The notes: generated from the sequence alone by a model not told the origin. Shown: positions 34,563 to 43,813, numbered from the stretch's first letter. The stretch is DNA of 64,000 nucleotides from Paraplanobispora takensis (GCF_016863195.1 NZ_BOOK01000036.1:62001-126000), one strand, 5' to 3'. Numbers and translations are program-made.

Positions 34563-34858
34563 GACGCGTCTCCTCTCTCCGCCGGGTACCTCCCGGCGTT
34601 CGAGGAGAGTCTTCGTGCCGTCGGCTTCGTCGCGGCTTCACGCCGGTTTCACCCCCGAGCTGGCGGTTTCACCGTCCGCGGCTCGGGCGGCCGTGCTCGG
34701 GCGCCGGCCGGGTCTCCTCGCGGCAGAGCACCCGGGCGGCCTGGCGGGGTCCGGCCGGCGCGCACGGAGAGGGCGGACCGGATCGCGCCACGAACAACGC
34801 ATCCCGCGTTGACACGCCCGGTACCGGGGCTCAGGTTCGGTTCATGGAGGAGTTTCGC

Positions 34859-35425
34859 ATGGCGCACGCGTTTTCCGTCGCGATCGTCATTCGGCTGCTC
34901 ATCCCCTCCCTGCTTTTCATACCCGCGTGTCTGATGCTCGTCTCCGTCGTCCCCGGCTCCCGTACCGGACCGGTGCTCCTCTCGCTGGGAGCGATGGTGG
35001 GCTTCGTGAGGATGCGGCTGACCGGGCGGCGGCAGATGGCCGTCGCCACGGTGGCGCGTTTCTCCTCTCAGGGCGTGGAGATGGAGGACGTGTACGGATC
35101 CCGTACGCGCCTGCAATGGCGGAACGTCGAGCGGATCGATGTCGTGGAAACGCGGATCCCCAGTCCGCGGACCGTCACCGACGCCGGCAGGGTCGTCGTC
35201 CGGACCGGAGCCAGGCGATGCGTCGGCCTGGTCGGCTGGGGCGAATACGAGATCCCTCGCAACGCCTCCGGATGGCTGCTCGCCCATCGGGACCGGCTTC
35301 CCGTCGATCCGGCGACGGGACTACGGGAGATCGGCATCCCCCTCGGCGTCGTCGACCCCCTGTGGGAACACGGCCCGATGGGCGAGCGGGTCCGCCGCCG
35401 CATCCTGCGACGGGAATCGCAATGA
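34859..35425 (+). CDS. Hypothetical membrane protein with PH-like domain
   Basis: A 188-residue protein from ATG 34859, six bases after GGAGGAG; the ATG 15 bases upstream overlaps that ribosome site and is unlikely. Two helices (AIVIRLLIPSLLFIPACLML and GPVLLSLGAMVGFVRMRL) precede a soluble domain (VARFSSQGVEMEDVYGSRTR, LQWRNVERIDVVE) that looks like a short bacterial PH domain. No family name is certain. It stands alone between the ABC exporter and the MOSC gene. Confidence 0.7.
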   Translation: MAHAFSVAIVIRLLIPSLLFIPACLMLVSVVPGSRTGPVLLSLGAMVGFVRMRLTGRRQMAVATVARFSSQGVEMEDVYGSRTRLQWRNVERIDVVETRIPSPRTVTDAGRVVVRTGARRCVGLVGWGEYEIPRNASGWLLAHRDRLPVDPATGLREIGIPLGVVDPLWEHGPMGERVRRRILRRESQ

Positions 35426-35587
35426 ATGTTTCACCGGAAGCCGCTACGGGGTTTCCGGTGAACGGACCCGCCGCCTCATCGAAGAGCATGCGGAACTCAT
35501 ATCCCGGAAGGGCCCGGCACCGTGCTCCGGATGTTCCGCGAGTACGCTCCCATTCCCCGAGAGAGCGCTTTCTCCTATTCTTGCCCA

Positions 35588-36382
35588 ATGGAGCTAGCGG
35601 AGATCCGCACCTACCCCCTCAAGGCCGCCAAAGGCATTCCCCGCTCGTCGGTCCAGGTCCTCCCCTGGGGTCTGGAAGGCGACCGCCGCTGGGCCGTGGT
35701 GAACCCGCTGGGAGAAGTGTTCTGGGTCGGCGAACACCCCCGTCTCCTCTCGGTCTCGGCCGTCGAGACCCCTGAGGGCGGCCTCCACCTGACGGCGGAG
35801 GGCATGGGGGAACTCAAGGTCCCCCCGGCCACCGGCGACACGCTCTCCCCGGGTTCCGCCGGCCTCGACCGGGCGGTGCTCGCCGACGCCGACGCCCATG
35901 AGTGGTTCACCCGCCTGCTCGGCAGGCCCGCCCGCCTCATCTGGCTGGACGTCTCCGGACGCCGGACCGTCACCGAGGAACAGGGCGGCCTCTGGGACGG
36001 ACCCCTCCTGCTCGTCTCCAGGAGTTCGCTCCGGCGCCTGGACGACTGGATCGCCGAAGGCGCCGTGGAACGCGGGGAGGACCCCCCGGGCCCCCTCGAC
36101 ATCGCCCGCTTCCGGCCCAACGCCATCATCGACGACGCGGAGCCCTTCGCCGAGGACACCTGGACGTCGGTCCGCATCGGCGAGATCGACTTCCGCGTCT
36201 CGGAGTTGTGCGACCGCTGCGCCGCCACCCTCTGGGACCCGACCACGCAGGACCACGGCAGGGAACCCCTGAGAACCCTGGCCGAACACCGCCGATGGGA
36301 CGGAAAGACCTGGTTCGGCATCCGCCTGGTGCCCGGGAACCTCGGGAAACTGAGAGTCGGCGACGAAGTCCGGCCCGGCTAG
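35588..36382 (+). CDS. MOSC-domain protein (YcbX/mARC-like)
   Basis: A 264-residue protein from ATG 35588 (MELAEIRTYPLKAAKGI). The MOSC N-terminal barrel (LPWGLEGDRRWAVV) and the C-terminal MOSC core with ELCDRCAATLWDPTTQDHG and GREPLRTLAEHRRWDGKTWFG are intact. The Cys of the DRCAAT segment corresponds to the molybdenum-ligating Cys of mARC/YcbX enzymes, which reduce N-hydroxylated compounds. No ferredoxin domain is fused. The redox partner is unknown. Confidence 0.88.
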   Translation: MELAEIRTYPLKAAKGIPRSSVQVLPWGLEGDRRWAVVNPLGEVFWVGEHPRLLSVSAVETPEGGLHLTAEGMGELKVPPATGDTLSPGSAGLDRAVLADADAHEWFTRLLGRPARLIWLDVSGRRTVTEEQGGLWDGPLLLVSRSSLRRLDDWIAEGAVERGEDPPGPLDIARFRPNAIIDDAEPFAEDTWTSVRIGEIDFRVSELCDRCAATLWDPTTQDHGREPLRTLAEHRRWDGKTWFGIRLVPGNLGKLRVGDEVRPG

Positions 36383-36445
36383 CGTGCTTCGGGACCGCCC
36401 TCACCACCTCGGGGCCGGCGGTCGGCCGAGGCCGGCTTTCGCGTG

Positions 36446-36802
36446 TCAGCCGACCGGTTCGAGGAACTCCAGGCGGTTGCCGTGGGGGTCCTCACTGTAG
36501 AAGCGGCGCATTCCCGGGAAGTCGTCGTCGAAGACGACGGGATAGCCGGCTTCGCCGAGCCGGTGGGCCCAATGGTCGAGGTCGTGGACCATGATGCCGG
36601 GGTGGGCCTTGCGGGCCGGGCGGAAGTCGGCTTCGACGCCGAGGTGCAGCTCGACGCCATTGTGGCCGCGGAACCAGCAGCCGCCGCGGGAGGCGAGAGC
36701 GGGTGGTTTGGGGATCTCCACCAGCCCCAGGACGCCTTCGTAGAAGGCTCGCAGGACCGGTTCGCTGCCGGGGGGACAGGCCAGCTGGACATGGTGAAGC
36801 AT
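36446..36802 (-). CDS. VOC-family (glyoxalase-like) protein
   Basis: A 118-residue single-domain VOC protein from ATG 36802, five bases after AAGGGG; an upstream in-frame start at 36817 is less likely. The fold shows HHVQLACP, GVELHLGVE (metal His/Glu region), GIMVHDLD and the terminal YSEDPHGNRLEFLEP with the metal Glu. It could act on a thiol adduct, an antibiotic or another small electrophile; the substrate is unknown. An 18-bp perfect palindrome lies 17 bases upstream of its start. Confidence 0.85.
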   Translation of the reverse strand: MLHHVQLACPPGSEPVLRAFYEGVLGLVEIPKPPALASRGGCWFRGHNGVELHLGVEADFRPARKAHPGIMVHDLDHWAHRLGEAGYPVVFDDDFPGMRRFYSEDPHGNRLEFLEPVG

Positions 36803-36818
36803 CACGACCCCTTCCATC

Positions 36819-36836
36819 TATCTTGATATCAAGATA
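36819..36836. promoter_or_regulatory. 18-bp perfect palindrome, MarR-type operator candidate
   Basis: tatcttgatatcaagata is fully self-complementary and lies directly upstream of the VOC gene. TTGATATCAA-type palindromes with 9-bp half sites are typical of MarR-family operators. No MarR gene is in the window, so the regulator would be elsewhere. Confidence 0.7.
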
Positions 36837-36917
36837 CTTCATCGTGACCGGTCTGCGCCTGCGCACACGGCGGTACGCCCGGGCAGAGGGGCCCCGGGCG
36901 CACTGCGGTGGGAACGG

Positions 36918-38051
36918 TCAGCCGGTCGTGAGCCTGAGGCCGTAGACGCTCAGGATCTCGTTGACGGGCTGGTGGTACGTCGTGCCGCCGGTGGTGCAGT
37001 TGCCGGAACCGCCGGAGGTCACGCCCTGGGCCTGGCTGCCGGAGATGAACGAGCCGCCGGAGTCACCGGGCTGGGCGCAGACCGTGGTGCGGGTGAGGCC
37101 GCTGACGGTGCCCTGCGGGTAGGTGACGCTGGCGTTGTGCTGCTGGACGGTGCCGCAGCGCCAGCCGGTGGTCGAGCCGGAGCGGCAGATGGAGGAGCCG
37201 ACCACCGCCTGCGTGGAGCCGCGGACCGTCACCAGGGCGCCTCCGGCGCCGCGCACGTACGGGCGGGGCGTGTGGCCGGGTGTGGCGACCCAGGCGTAGT
37301 CGTTACCGGGGAACGACGAGCCCTGGAAGGTGCCCGTCGGGTTGGTGGTCCTGGAGCCGGCCCGGCCGCAGTGCCCGGCGGTGACGAAGCCCGGCGTGGT
37401 GCCCCTGGTGACGGCGAAGCCGATGCTGCAGCGGCTGGAGCCGATGTAGTACGGCGAGCCGCCGATGATGTCCATGAACGGGGTCGGGCGCTCGGCGGTG
37501 GCCGAGACGGTGACCGCGTTCATGTCGACGCCGGCCGCCTTGGCGAGGGCTTCGGCGGCCTGGACCGTGGGCGCCTGGACGGCGACCTTGTTGGACGTCA
37601 CGTCCACGTACCAGAGCGCGGCCTGGGACTTGGCCCTCCGGGGGGCCTGGTCGAGCTGCGCCATGATGCCGTCGAGCTGGGCGAGCGTCCGCTCGACGAC
37701 CACCGGCTGAGCGCCCTGCGACTCGATCTCGGCGGTCTCGGCCGGGTCGGTGGTGGCGACCACCAGCCGGGAGGCGTCCTGGTTCAGCCAGGCACCGCCG
37801 TACGAGTCGGCGCTGAGCTGGCCGCTCAGTGCCGACTGGGTGGTGGCGGCGCGCTCCTCGTTGGCGAGGCGGGTCCTGGCCTGCTCCTCGGTTAGACCGA
37901 GGTCGCGCTGCATGGCGTCGACCATCGCGGGCGGCGCGGGAGAGGGAGGGGCGGCCTGGGGGCCGGGGTCGGCGGCTGCGGGACTGAGGGGGGTGGCCAG
38001 GCAGGCGGCGAGGACGGCGGCGCCTACCAGCCCACAGCTCTTACTCAACAT
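36918..38051 (-). CDS. Secreted S1 serine protease (streptogrisin / alpha-lytic type)
   Basis: A 377-residue preproenzyme from ATG 38051 (AAGGAG five bases upstream). Signal peptide about 1-27, an alpha-lytic-type pro-region (about 35-190) that would guide folding, then the mature chymotrypsin-fold protease starting near DIIGGSPYY. The triad is H227 (TAGHC), D251 (GNDYAW) and S331 (PGDSGGS). Cysteines SSRCS/AGHCG and ICRSG/TVCAQ can form the family disulfides. No substrate-binding module follows, so it is a simple secreted nutrient-scavenging protease. Confidence 0.94.
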   Translation of the reverse strand: MLSKSCGLVGAAVLAACLATPLSPAAADPGPQAAPPSPAPPAMVDAMQRDLGLTEEQARTRLANEERAATTQSALSGQLSADSYGGAWLNQDASRLVVATTDPAETAEIESQGAQPVVVERTLAQLDGIMAQLDQAPRRAKSQAALWYVDVTSNKVAVQAPTVQAAEALAKAAGVDMNAVTVSATAERPTPFMDIIGGSPYYIGSSRCSIGFAVTRGTTPGFVTAGHCGRAGSRTTNPTGTFQGSSFPGNDYAWVATPGHTPRPYVRGAGGALVTVRGSTQAVVGSSICRSGSTTGWRCGTVQQHNASVTYPQGTVSGLTRTTVCAQPGDSGGSFISGSQAQGVTSGGSGNCTTGGTTYHQPVNEILSVYGLRLTTG

Positions 38052-38057
38052 CTGCAC

Positions 38058-38332
38058 TCCTTGTAAGGGGTTGAGGTCAAGCTAGCGTCTGGTAGGGAGC
38101 GCCGAAAGATGTGTCAAGAAAGCCATATCTCCGCGGTATGACCCCCGGAGGGCGCGCCCTCTTCCCCACGGGAAGTGCAGCGAGATCGTCGCCTCCGGGC
38201 GTTCGCCGGCCTCGTCGAACCCGTCACCTCGGCTTCACGCCGTCCGGCCGCACACGTGACGTCACGAAGACGGACGGCTGATCGTCACGGTCGCCGGCGT
38301 AGGAGAGGTACGGCACCCGGTCGCCTCGGCGA
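38058..38332. other. Intergenic region upstream of the protease
   Basis: About 275 bases without a convincing gene; it should contain the protease promoter. No operator was recognised. Confidence 0.5.
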
Positions 38333-38617
38333 TCACTTCGCCCGTGATCCGGTCTCCAGCGGCTCCGTCGCCCGCCCGCGGGCCTCGGTCGTCATCACGC
38401 GGTTCTCCCCGGTGCGGCCGCCGATCTCCGCGATCCGCGCCCTCCGCTCGGCCTGGGCCGTCATGGCCCGCTCCACCCGGGCGAGCTGCTCGGCGGCCTT
38501 CCTCGCCAGCCTCTCCGCCTCCTGTGCCCGCACACTCGCCCGCACGACCCGATGCCCGGCCGCCTGTATCCGTGCCCGAGCCGCCGCGATCCGCATCTGA
38601 TGACTTTCGAAGCTCAC
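38333..38617 (-). CDS. Hypothetical coiled-coil protein (94 aa)
   Basis: Ala/Arg/Glu-rich throughout (QMRIAAARARIQAAGHRVVR, AERLARKAAEQLARVERAMT), predicted as a continuous coiled coil with a polar C-terminus. No domain or signal is recognised. Its composition resembles the coiled-coil protein in the tRNA-Gly island, but that may be only bias. The start ATG 38617 lacks a strong ribosome site. Moderate doubt remains that it is a gene. Confidence 0.45.
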   Translation of the reverse strand: MSFESHQMRIAAARARIQAAGHRVVRASVRAQEAERLARKAAEQLARVERAMTAQAERRARIAEIGGRTGENRVMTTEARGRATEPLETGSRAK

Positions 38618-38956
38618 TCTCCGATAATCACATGAGTACTCCTCGGAAACACCACATGGGTGTCATCCCACTGAAATTCCGGAACCATGACCACGTCCGG
38701 GACAGACCGGTAAACCCGTCCTGGCCGTCAGAAATCAGGAAACCGTTTCCCCAGGGGCGCGGGCGGCGACCGGAACCCTCTGGATTCTCCCGAAGGACCG
38801 GCCCCGCCCGATCCGGGCCGGTTCCGGCACGGTTGCCGGAGTGGGCGGCTTGATATCAGATGTGATGGGAAGCACATTCGCACTGATCGTTGAACGCCCA
38901 CCGCGGCGTCCGGCTCGCAGAGCCGCGGCCTGCGGCGACGCAGGCGGGAGCAGAGG
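38618..38956. other. Intergenic region upstream of the alpha-galactosidase
   Basis: About 340 bases without a gene. Composition is less GC-rich in its first half. A partial match to the VOC palindrome (cttgatatcag) occurs at 38849-38859, about 100 bases before the galactosidase start. Confidence 0.5.
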
Positions 38957-41140
38957 ATGCCGCTGCACGGCCCGAGCCCGGACGCGGCCGTCGCGCTGAC
39001 GGCCGCCGGTGTGACGTTGCTGCTGGACGCGCGCGGGGGCCGGTTGCCCGCCGTCGTGCACTGGGGACGGGAGCTGCCCGGACTGGACGCCGCCCAGGCG
39101 GCGGCGCTCGTCACGGCGACCGTGCCGGTGGCGGGGTCCAACAACCCCGACCCGGCGCAGCGCCCGGCCCTCATGCCCGGGCACCACACCGGGTGGTGCG
39201 GGCGGCCGGGTCTGCGCGGCTCGTTCGCGGGGGTCGCCTGGTCCCCGGCGTTCGTCACGCGCGAGGTCTCCCTGGACGGCGCTCCCGTCCCGGGCTTCGC
39301 CTCCTCGGGCCCCGGAGTCGTGGAGGTCGTCGCCACCGACGACGCGGACCGGCTGGATCTGCGCCTGGTGATCGAGCTGCTCCCCTCGGGGCTGGTGCGG
39401 AGCCGGGCGGCGGTGCTCAACGTCACCGACGAGGTCTACCAGCTGGACGACCTCGTGCTGGCCTATCCCGTCCCGGCGGAGGCGGCCGAGCTGCTCGACT
39501 TCGGCGGCCGGCACAACCTGGAGCGGGTGCCCCGGCGCGGCCCGTTCCCCCTCGGCGCGCACGTCCGCGAGAACCGCAGGGGCCGTACCGGCGCCGACAG
39601 CGCGTACGTCCTGCACGCCGGCACCGCCGGCTTCGGCTTCGCCCACGGCGACCTCTGGGCCGTGCACGCCGCCTGGAGCGGCAACCACACCCACTACGCC
39701 GAGCGGGTGCACACCGGGGAGCGGCTGATCGGCGGCGGCGAGCTGCTGCTGCCCGGCGAGATACGGCTTGCGCGCGGCGAGGCCTATCAGAGCCCGTGGG
39801 TCTACGGGTCGTACGGCACCGGCCTCGACGAGGTCGCGCACCGGTTCCACCGGCACCTTCGCGCCCGCGACCCGCGGGTCTCCGCCGACCGGCCGGTGAC
39901 CCTGAACGTCTGGGAGGCGGTCTACTTCGACCACGACGAGCGGCGCCTGATCGACCTCGCCGAACGCGCGGCCGCCCTCGGCGTCGAGCGCTACGTGCTC
40001 GACGACGGCTGGTTCGGCTCACGCCGCGACGACCGCTCGGGGCTGGGCGACTGGGTGGTCTCCCCCGACGCCTGGCCGAAGGGCCTGCGCCCGCTGATCG
40101 ACCGGGTCCGCGGGCTGGGCATGCAGTTCGGGCTGTGGTTCGAGCCGGAGATGGTCAGCCCCGACTCCGACCTCGCCCGTGCGCACCCCGAATGGATCAT
40201 GGCGGCCCGGGCCGAGTGGCCGGTGGAGTCGCGGCACCAGCAGGTCCTCAACCTCGGTGTCCCCGGGGCCTACGAGCACGTGAGGGCGCAGATCCTCGCG
40301 ATCCTCGGGGAGTACCCGGTCGACTGCATCAAGTGGGACCACAACCGCGACCTCGTCGAGGCCGGTACGCAGACCGACGGCGGGCGGCCCGGCGTGCACG
40401 CGCAGACCCGGGCGGTCTACCGGCTGCTGGACGAGATCCGGGCCGCGCACCCCGGCCTGGAGATCGAGTCGTGCTCGTCCGGCGGAGGCCGCGTCGACCT
40501 GGGCGTGCTCGAACGCACCGACCGGGTGTGGGTCTCGGACAACATCGACCCGCACGACCGGCAGGGCATGCTGCGCTGGACCGCCCAGCTCGTCCCCCCG
40601 GAGTTCATGGGCTCGCACGTCGCCTCGGGCCGCTCCCACACCACCGGCCGCCGCCACGACCTCCAGTTCCGCGCCGCCACCGCGGTCTTCGGGCACCTCG
40701 GGATCGAGTGGGACCTGGCCAGGGCGACCGACGAGGAGCTCGCCGAGCTCCGCACGTGGATCGCGTTCTTCAAGGAACGGCGCGACCTGCTGCTCGGCGG
40801 CGACCTGGTGCGGATGGACGGCACGCAGGAGGGCGTCCTGGTGCACGGCGTCGTCGCCCCGGACCGCTCCCGCGCCCTCATCGCGATGGCCGTGCTGGAC
40901 AGCCCGTATCCGGACCCGCCCGCCCGGCTGCGCTTCCGCGGCCTCGACCCGGCCCGCCGCTATCGGGTCCGCCCCGTGCCGGTCGGCACGCCGCCCGCCG
41001 GGCTGCGGCCCCCTCGCTGGTGGGGACCGGCCTGGGAGGGCGAGATCCTCAGCGGCGCGGCCCTCGCGCACGTGGGGGTGGCCTGCCCGCGGATGTGCCC
41101 CGACCAGGCGATGCTGTACCGCGCCGACGCCACGGAGTAG
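38957..41140 (+). CDS. Alpha-galactosidase, GH36 family
   Basis: A 727-residue cytoplasmic glycosidase (no signal peptide) that removes alpha-1,6-galactose from melibiose/raffinose-type sugars. The N-terminal beta-supersandwich is followed by a barrel with GVERYVLDDGWFGSRRDD, the nucleophile D461 in IKWDHNRDL, ESCSSGGGRVDLG, and the acid/base D528 in VWVSDNIDPHD. Length is normal for GH36. No sugar transporter or repressor is adjacent, so its inducer is unclear. Confidence 0.94.
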   Translation: MPLHGPSPDAAVALTAAGVTLLLDARGGRLPAVVHWGRELPGLDAAQAAALVTATVPVAGSNNPDPAQRPALMPGHHTGWCGRPGLRGSFAGVAWSPAFVTREVSLDGAPVPGFASSGPGVVEVVATDDADRLDLRLVIELLPSGLVRSRAAVLNVTDEVYQLDDLVLAYPVPAEAAELLDFGGRHNLERVPRRGPFPLGAHVRENRRGRTGADSAYVLHAGTAGFGFAHGDLWAVHAAWSGNHTHYAERVHTGERLIGGGELLLPGEIRLARGEAYQSPWVYGSYGTGLDEVAHRFHRHLRARDPRVSADRPVTLNVWEAVYFDHDERRLIDLAERAAALGVERYVLDDGWFGSRRDDRSGLGDWVVSPDAWPKGLRPLIDRVRGLGMQFGLWFEPEMVSPDSDLARAHPEWIMAARAEWPVESRHQQVLNLGVPGAYEHVRAQILAILGEYPVDCIKWDHNRDLVEAGTQTDGGRPGVHAQTRAVYRLLDEIRAAHPGLEIESCSSGGGRVDLGVLERTDRVWVSDNIDPHDRQGMLRWTAQLVPPEFMGSHVASGRSHTTGRRHDLQFRAATAVFGHLGIEWDLARATDEELAELRTWIAFFKERRDLLLGGDLVRMDGTQEGVLVHGVVAPDRSRALIAMAVLDSPYPDPPARLRFRGLDPARRYRVRPVPVGTPPAGLRPPRWWGPAWEGEILSGAALAHVGVACPRMCPDQAMLYRADATE

Positions 41141-41156
41141 GCCCGCCCCGTACACA

Positions 41157-41250
41157 CTGAGCCGCCGGACGCACCGAGCCGCCGGACGCACTGAGCCGCC
41201 GGGCACACCGAACGCCATCGGGCCCGCTGAGCCGCCGGGAACCCCTGCCG
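41157..41250. repeat. Degenerate 17-bp repeats downstream of the galactosidase
   Basis: Units of the form tgagccgccggacgcac recur three to four times with drift just after the galactosidase stop codon (41138-41140). No spacers and no coding potential. Confidence 0.7.
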
Positions 41251-41333
41251 CTTTCACGATCTTCCCTCTCCCGGCAACCTTCCGGCGCACCGGAGGCGTA
41301 CTACGGATGGCCGTCGGGGTCGAGGAGGAGCGG

Positions 41334-41426
41334 ATGGCGGATCGATCGGCGTACGACGCGTTCGTCGCGGCGCACTGGCAGCGGCTGCTCCGGACCGCCT
41401 ACCTGCTCACCCGCGACCGGGGGTGA
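41334..41426 (+). pseudogene. Remnant of a SigE-family ECF sigma factor (N-terminus only)
   Basis: ATG 41334 follows GAGGAGGAG and opens MADRSAYDAFVAAHWQRLLR, then TAYLLTRDRG, the exact beginning of Streptomyces-type SigE-family sigma factors (region 2.1). A stop codon follows and nothing downstream continues the family. The ribosome site is preserved, so a 30-residue peptide could still be made. It is probably the trace of a deletion. Confidence 0.7.
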
Positions 41427-41663
41427 CGGTCCCGCGGGGTGACGGGCCGCAGGGGCGTCCGTCACCCCGCGGGCCGACGTCCCCGCAGGCCGATAACCCC
41501 GCAGGCCGATAACCCCTGTCCCCCGGGGACGTCCGGCGCATAGAATCACGGGCATGACATGGCGACATTGATGAACCTCTAGAGGTCGACGCGGGACGCG
41601 GTGCCGCGGACCACCCGGGATGCCAGCCACCCGGAGTCCGAATCGTCCCCACGGAAAGACCTC
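41427..41663. other. Intergenic region before the MFS gene
   Basis: About 237 bases with no gene recognised. Short repeats of gcaggccgataacccc occur near 41487-41517, adding to the pattern of minisatellites at gene boundaries. Confidence 0.5.
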
Positions 41664-42902
41664 ATGATCATTTCATCTTCACGTGCGCCCGGAGCGCGTG
41701 CGAAACGGCTGGCCGCCACTCTCTACGCCTACGTCTTCCTCGACGACCTCATCCTCCTCTATCCGGTGTACGCGCTGCTGTTCGCCGACACCGGCCTGTC
41801 CGTCTCCGAGATCTCCTCGCTGTTCGTCCTGTGGGCCCTCACCGGGATCGTCCTGGAGGTGCCCTCCGGCGTGTGGGCCGACGCGGTCTCGCGCCGGCTG
41901 CTGCTGGCGTTCGCCCCGCTGCTGGGCGCGGCCGGGTTCGCCCTGTGGGCCTTCGTTCCCTCCTACTGGGCCTTCGCCCTGGGGTTCGTCCTGTGGGGGG
42001 CGCGGGGATCGCTGGTCTCGGGCGCGTTCGAGGCGCTCGCCTACGAGGAGCTCGACCGCCTGGGCGCGGCCGGGCGCTACGCGCAGATCCTGGGCCGCAC
42101 CGAGACGGCCGGCCTGATCGCGGTCGGGGTCGCCACCGCGGCGGCGGGGCCGGTGTTCGCGCTCGGCGGCTATCCGGCGCTGGGCGTGGCGAGCGTGGCC
42201 GCCTGCCTGCTGTGCGCGGCCGTCGCCCTGGCCCTGCCCGAGCACCGTTCGGCGGCCGATCCGGACGAGGACGACGACCCGCGCGGGTACGTCGAGATCC
42301 TGCGCTCCGGCCTCGCCGAGGCCCGCGGCGACCGGTCCGTACGGCGGGCGCTGCTGCTCGTCCCCGCGGTGGCGGCCCTCTGGGGCGCCCTGGAGGAGTA
42401 CGTCGCCCTGCTCGTGCAGGAGACCGGCGTCTCCGACCAGGCCGTGCCCGTGTGGGTGCTGCTCGTCTGGGCGGGCATGACGGCAGGGGGCCTGCTGGCC
42501 GGGGCCGGGCGGCGCCTGACCGCGAAGGCGCTGGCGGCGGTCATCGCCCTGGCCGCGCTCATCCTGGGCGGCGGCGCCCTGTCGGGCCGCCCGGAGGGCG
42601 TCTTCCTGGTGGCCGCGGCGTTCTGCGCCTTCCAGATGGCGACCGTGGTGGCCGACGCGCGGCTGCAGGAGCGCATCACCGGGCCGAACCGGGCCACGGT
42701 GACCTCGCTGGCCAACCTGGGCACGGACCTGACGACGGTCCTGGCCTACGGCATGTACGCCGTCGTCTCGGAGTTCGCCGGGCACGGCACGGTCTTCGCC
42801 GTGCTCAGCGCGCCGTACCTCCTCCTCGCCCTCGCGATGGCCCACGACGCGCGCACGCGGCGGAACGGGGAGGTGGACGGGCCCGCGCTGTCACGAGAGT
42901 GA
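41664..42902 (+). CDS. MFS transporter
   Basis: A 412-residue facilitator from ATG 41664 behind GGAAAG. Twelve helices are predicted; the first helix carries acidic residues (YAYVFLDDLILLYPVYALLF), unusual but seen in drug-exporter-like MFS proteins. The loop motif is GVWADAVSRRLL. An acidic central loop (DPDEDDDPRGYVEIL) separates the halves. The substrate is unknown and no linked regulator is present. Confidence 0.85.
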   Translation: MIISSSRAPGARAKRLAATLYAYVFLDDLILLYPVYALLFADTGLSVSEISSLFVLWALTGIVLEVPSGVWADAVSRRLLLAFAPLLGAAGFALWAFVPSYWAFALGFVLWGARGSLVSGAFEALAYEELDRLGAAGRYAQILGRTETAGLIAVGVATAAAGPVFALGGYPALGVASVAACLLCAAVALALPEHRSAADPDEDDDPRGYVEILRSGLAEARGDRSVRRALLLVPAVAALWGALEEYVALLVQETGVSDQAVPVWVLLVWAGMTAGGLLAGAGRRLTAKALAAVIALAALILGGGALSGRPEGVFLVAAAFCAFQMATVVADARLQERITGPNRATVTSLANLGTDLTTVLAYGMYAVVSEFAGHGTVFAVLSAPYLLLALAMAHDARTRRNGEVDGPALSRE

Positions 42903-43023
42903 CGGGCCTTCTCACGGCCGGACAAAACATGTCCTGAGGACCATCACGCCCGGACGGTTCATCCACCCGTCCTCATGCCAGAATGGATCTTCCCCAGGTC
43001 CCCGTGCGGACGGGTTCTCCAGC

Positions 43024-43611
43024 ATGAACGATCTCCAAGGGAAAGATCCGTACCAGGTGCTCGGCGTCCGGCCCGATGTCACGCCCGAGGAACTCAAGCA
43101 TGCCTACCGGCGCCTGGCCCGCCGCTACCACCCGGACAAGAACCCCCAGGGCCAGGCGCTCTTCACCGAGATAGCCGACGCGTACGGCCTGCTGTCGGAC
43201 CCGGAGCGGAGGTTCCGCTACGACCGGGAGCGGGCCGGGCGGCGCGCGGAGACGGCGCCCCCGGGGCCCGCGCCCCAGGCCGGAGCTCCCGCGGACCGGC
43301 CCGGGGACGCGGCGGGCCGGACGGAACGCCACCGGGTGCGGCCGGAGTCCCCCGCCGACCGGATCGAACGCCTCTACGGCCCGCGCCCGACGGCCTGGAC
43401 GGCGGTCAAGCTCGCGTTCTATCTGCCCGCGGGAGCCTTCGCCGCCGTACTGGTCAGCGCGTTCGCCACCGTCTCCCAGGGGGACGCGGCCCGCGACGTC
43501 GGGCGGTGGGCGGCCCTGCTGCTCTGGCTGGCCATGTGGAGCTTCCTGGCCGCCGCCAAACTCAAACTGTGGATGCTCCACCGCCGTGCGGCCCGCTCCG
43601 GGCGTTTCTGA
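43024..43611 (+). CDS. J-domain protein with C-terminal membrane helices
   Basis: A 195-residue protein. The J domain occupies 6-70 (DPYQVLGVRPDVTPEELKHA, HPD in RRYHPDKNPQG), followed by a Pro/Ala linker and two hydrophobic helices (FYLPAGAFAAVLVSAFATV and ALLLWLAMWSFLAAAKL). It would recruit DnaK to the membrane. The zinc finger and substrate domains of DnaJ are absent, so it is a type III J protein. It lies 200 bases upstream of the TS-like operon on the same strand; co-transcription is possible but not evident. Confidence 0.88.
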   Translation: MNDLQGKDPYQVLGVRPDVTPEELKHAYRRLARRYHPDKNPQGQALFTEIADAYGLLSDPERRFRYDRERAGRRAETAPPGPAPQAGAPADRPGDAAGRTERHRVRPESPADRIERLYGPRPTAWTAVKLAFYLPAGAFAAVLVSAFATVSQGDAARDVGRWAALLLWLAMWSFLAAAKLKLWMLHRRAARSGRF

Positions 43612-43639
43612 GGCCGTACGGCCGCGCCTCGGAAGAGCG

Positions 43640-43813
43640 ACGCGATCTTCTCCATCCGTGAAGGTTTCTCATTCTTGGCACGAGATTCCCGGTAGCGCCC
43701 CTGACCTTGGCAAAGTTATTTAAAATAAGTCCACGAAACCCGCGCGCAGAGCTGACAAGTGAGTCAAAATTTCCTTACTGGGAAAAGTTCAACAACCCAC
43801 GAGGTCGGGCCGG
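43640..43813 (+). promoter_or_regulatory. AT-rich upstream region of the TS-like operon
   Basis: The stretch containing gttatttaaaataagtcc (about 43713) and gtcaaaatttccttactggg (about 43763) is far more AT-rich than anything nearby. A near-palindrome ttatttaaaataa lies at its centre. It probably contains the promoter and may be a binding site for an AT-selective nucleoid protein such as Lsr2. No clear -35/-10 pair at normal spacing was found. Confidence 0.55.
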
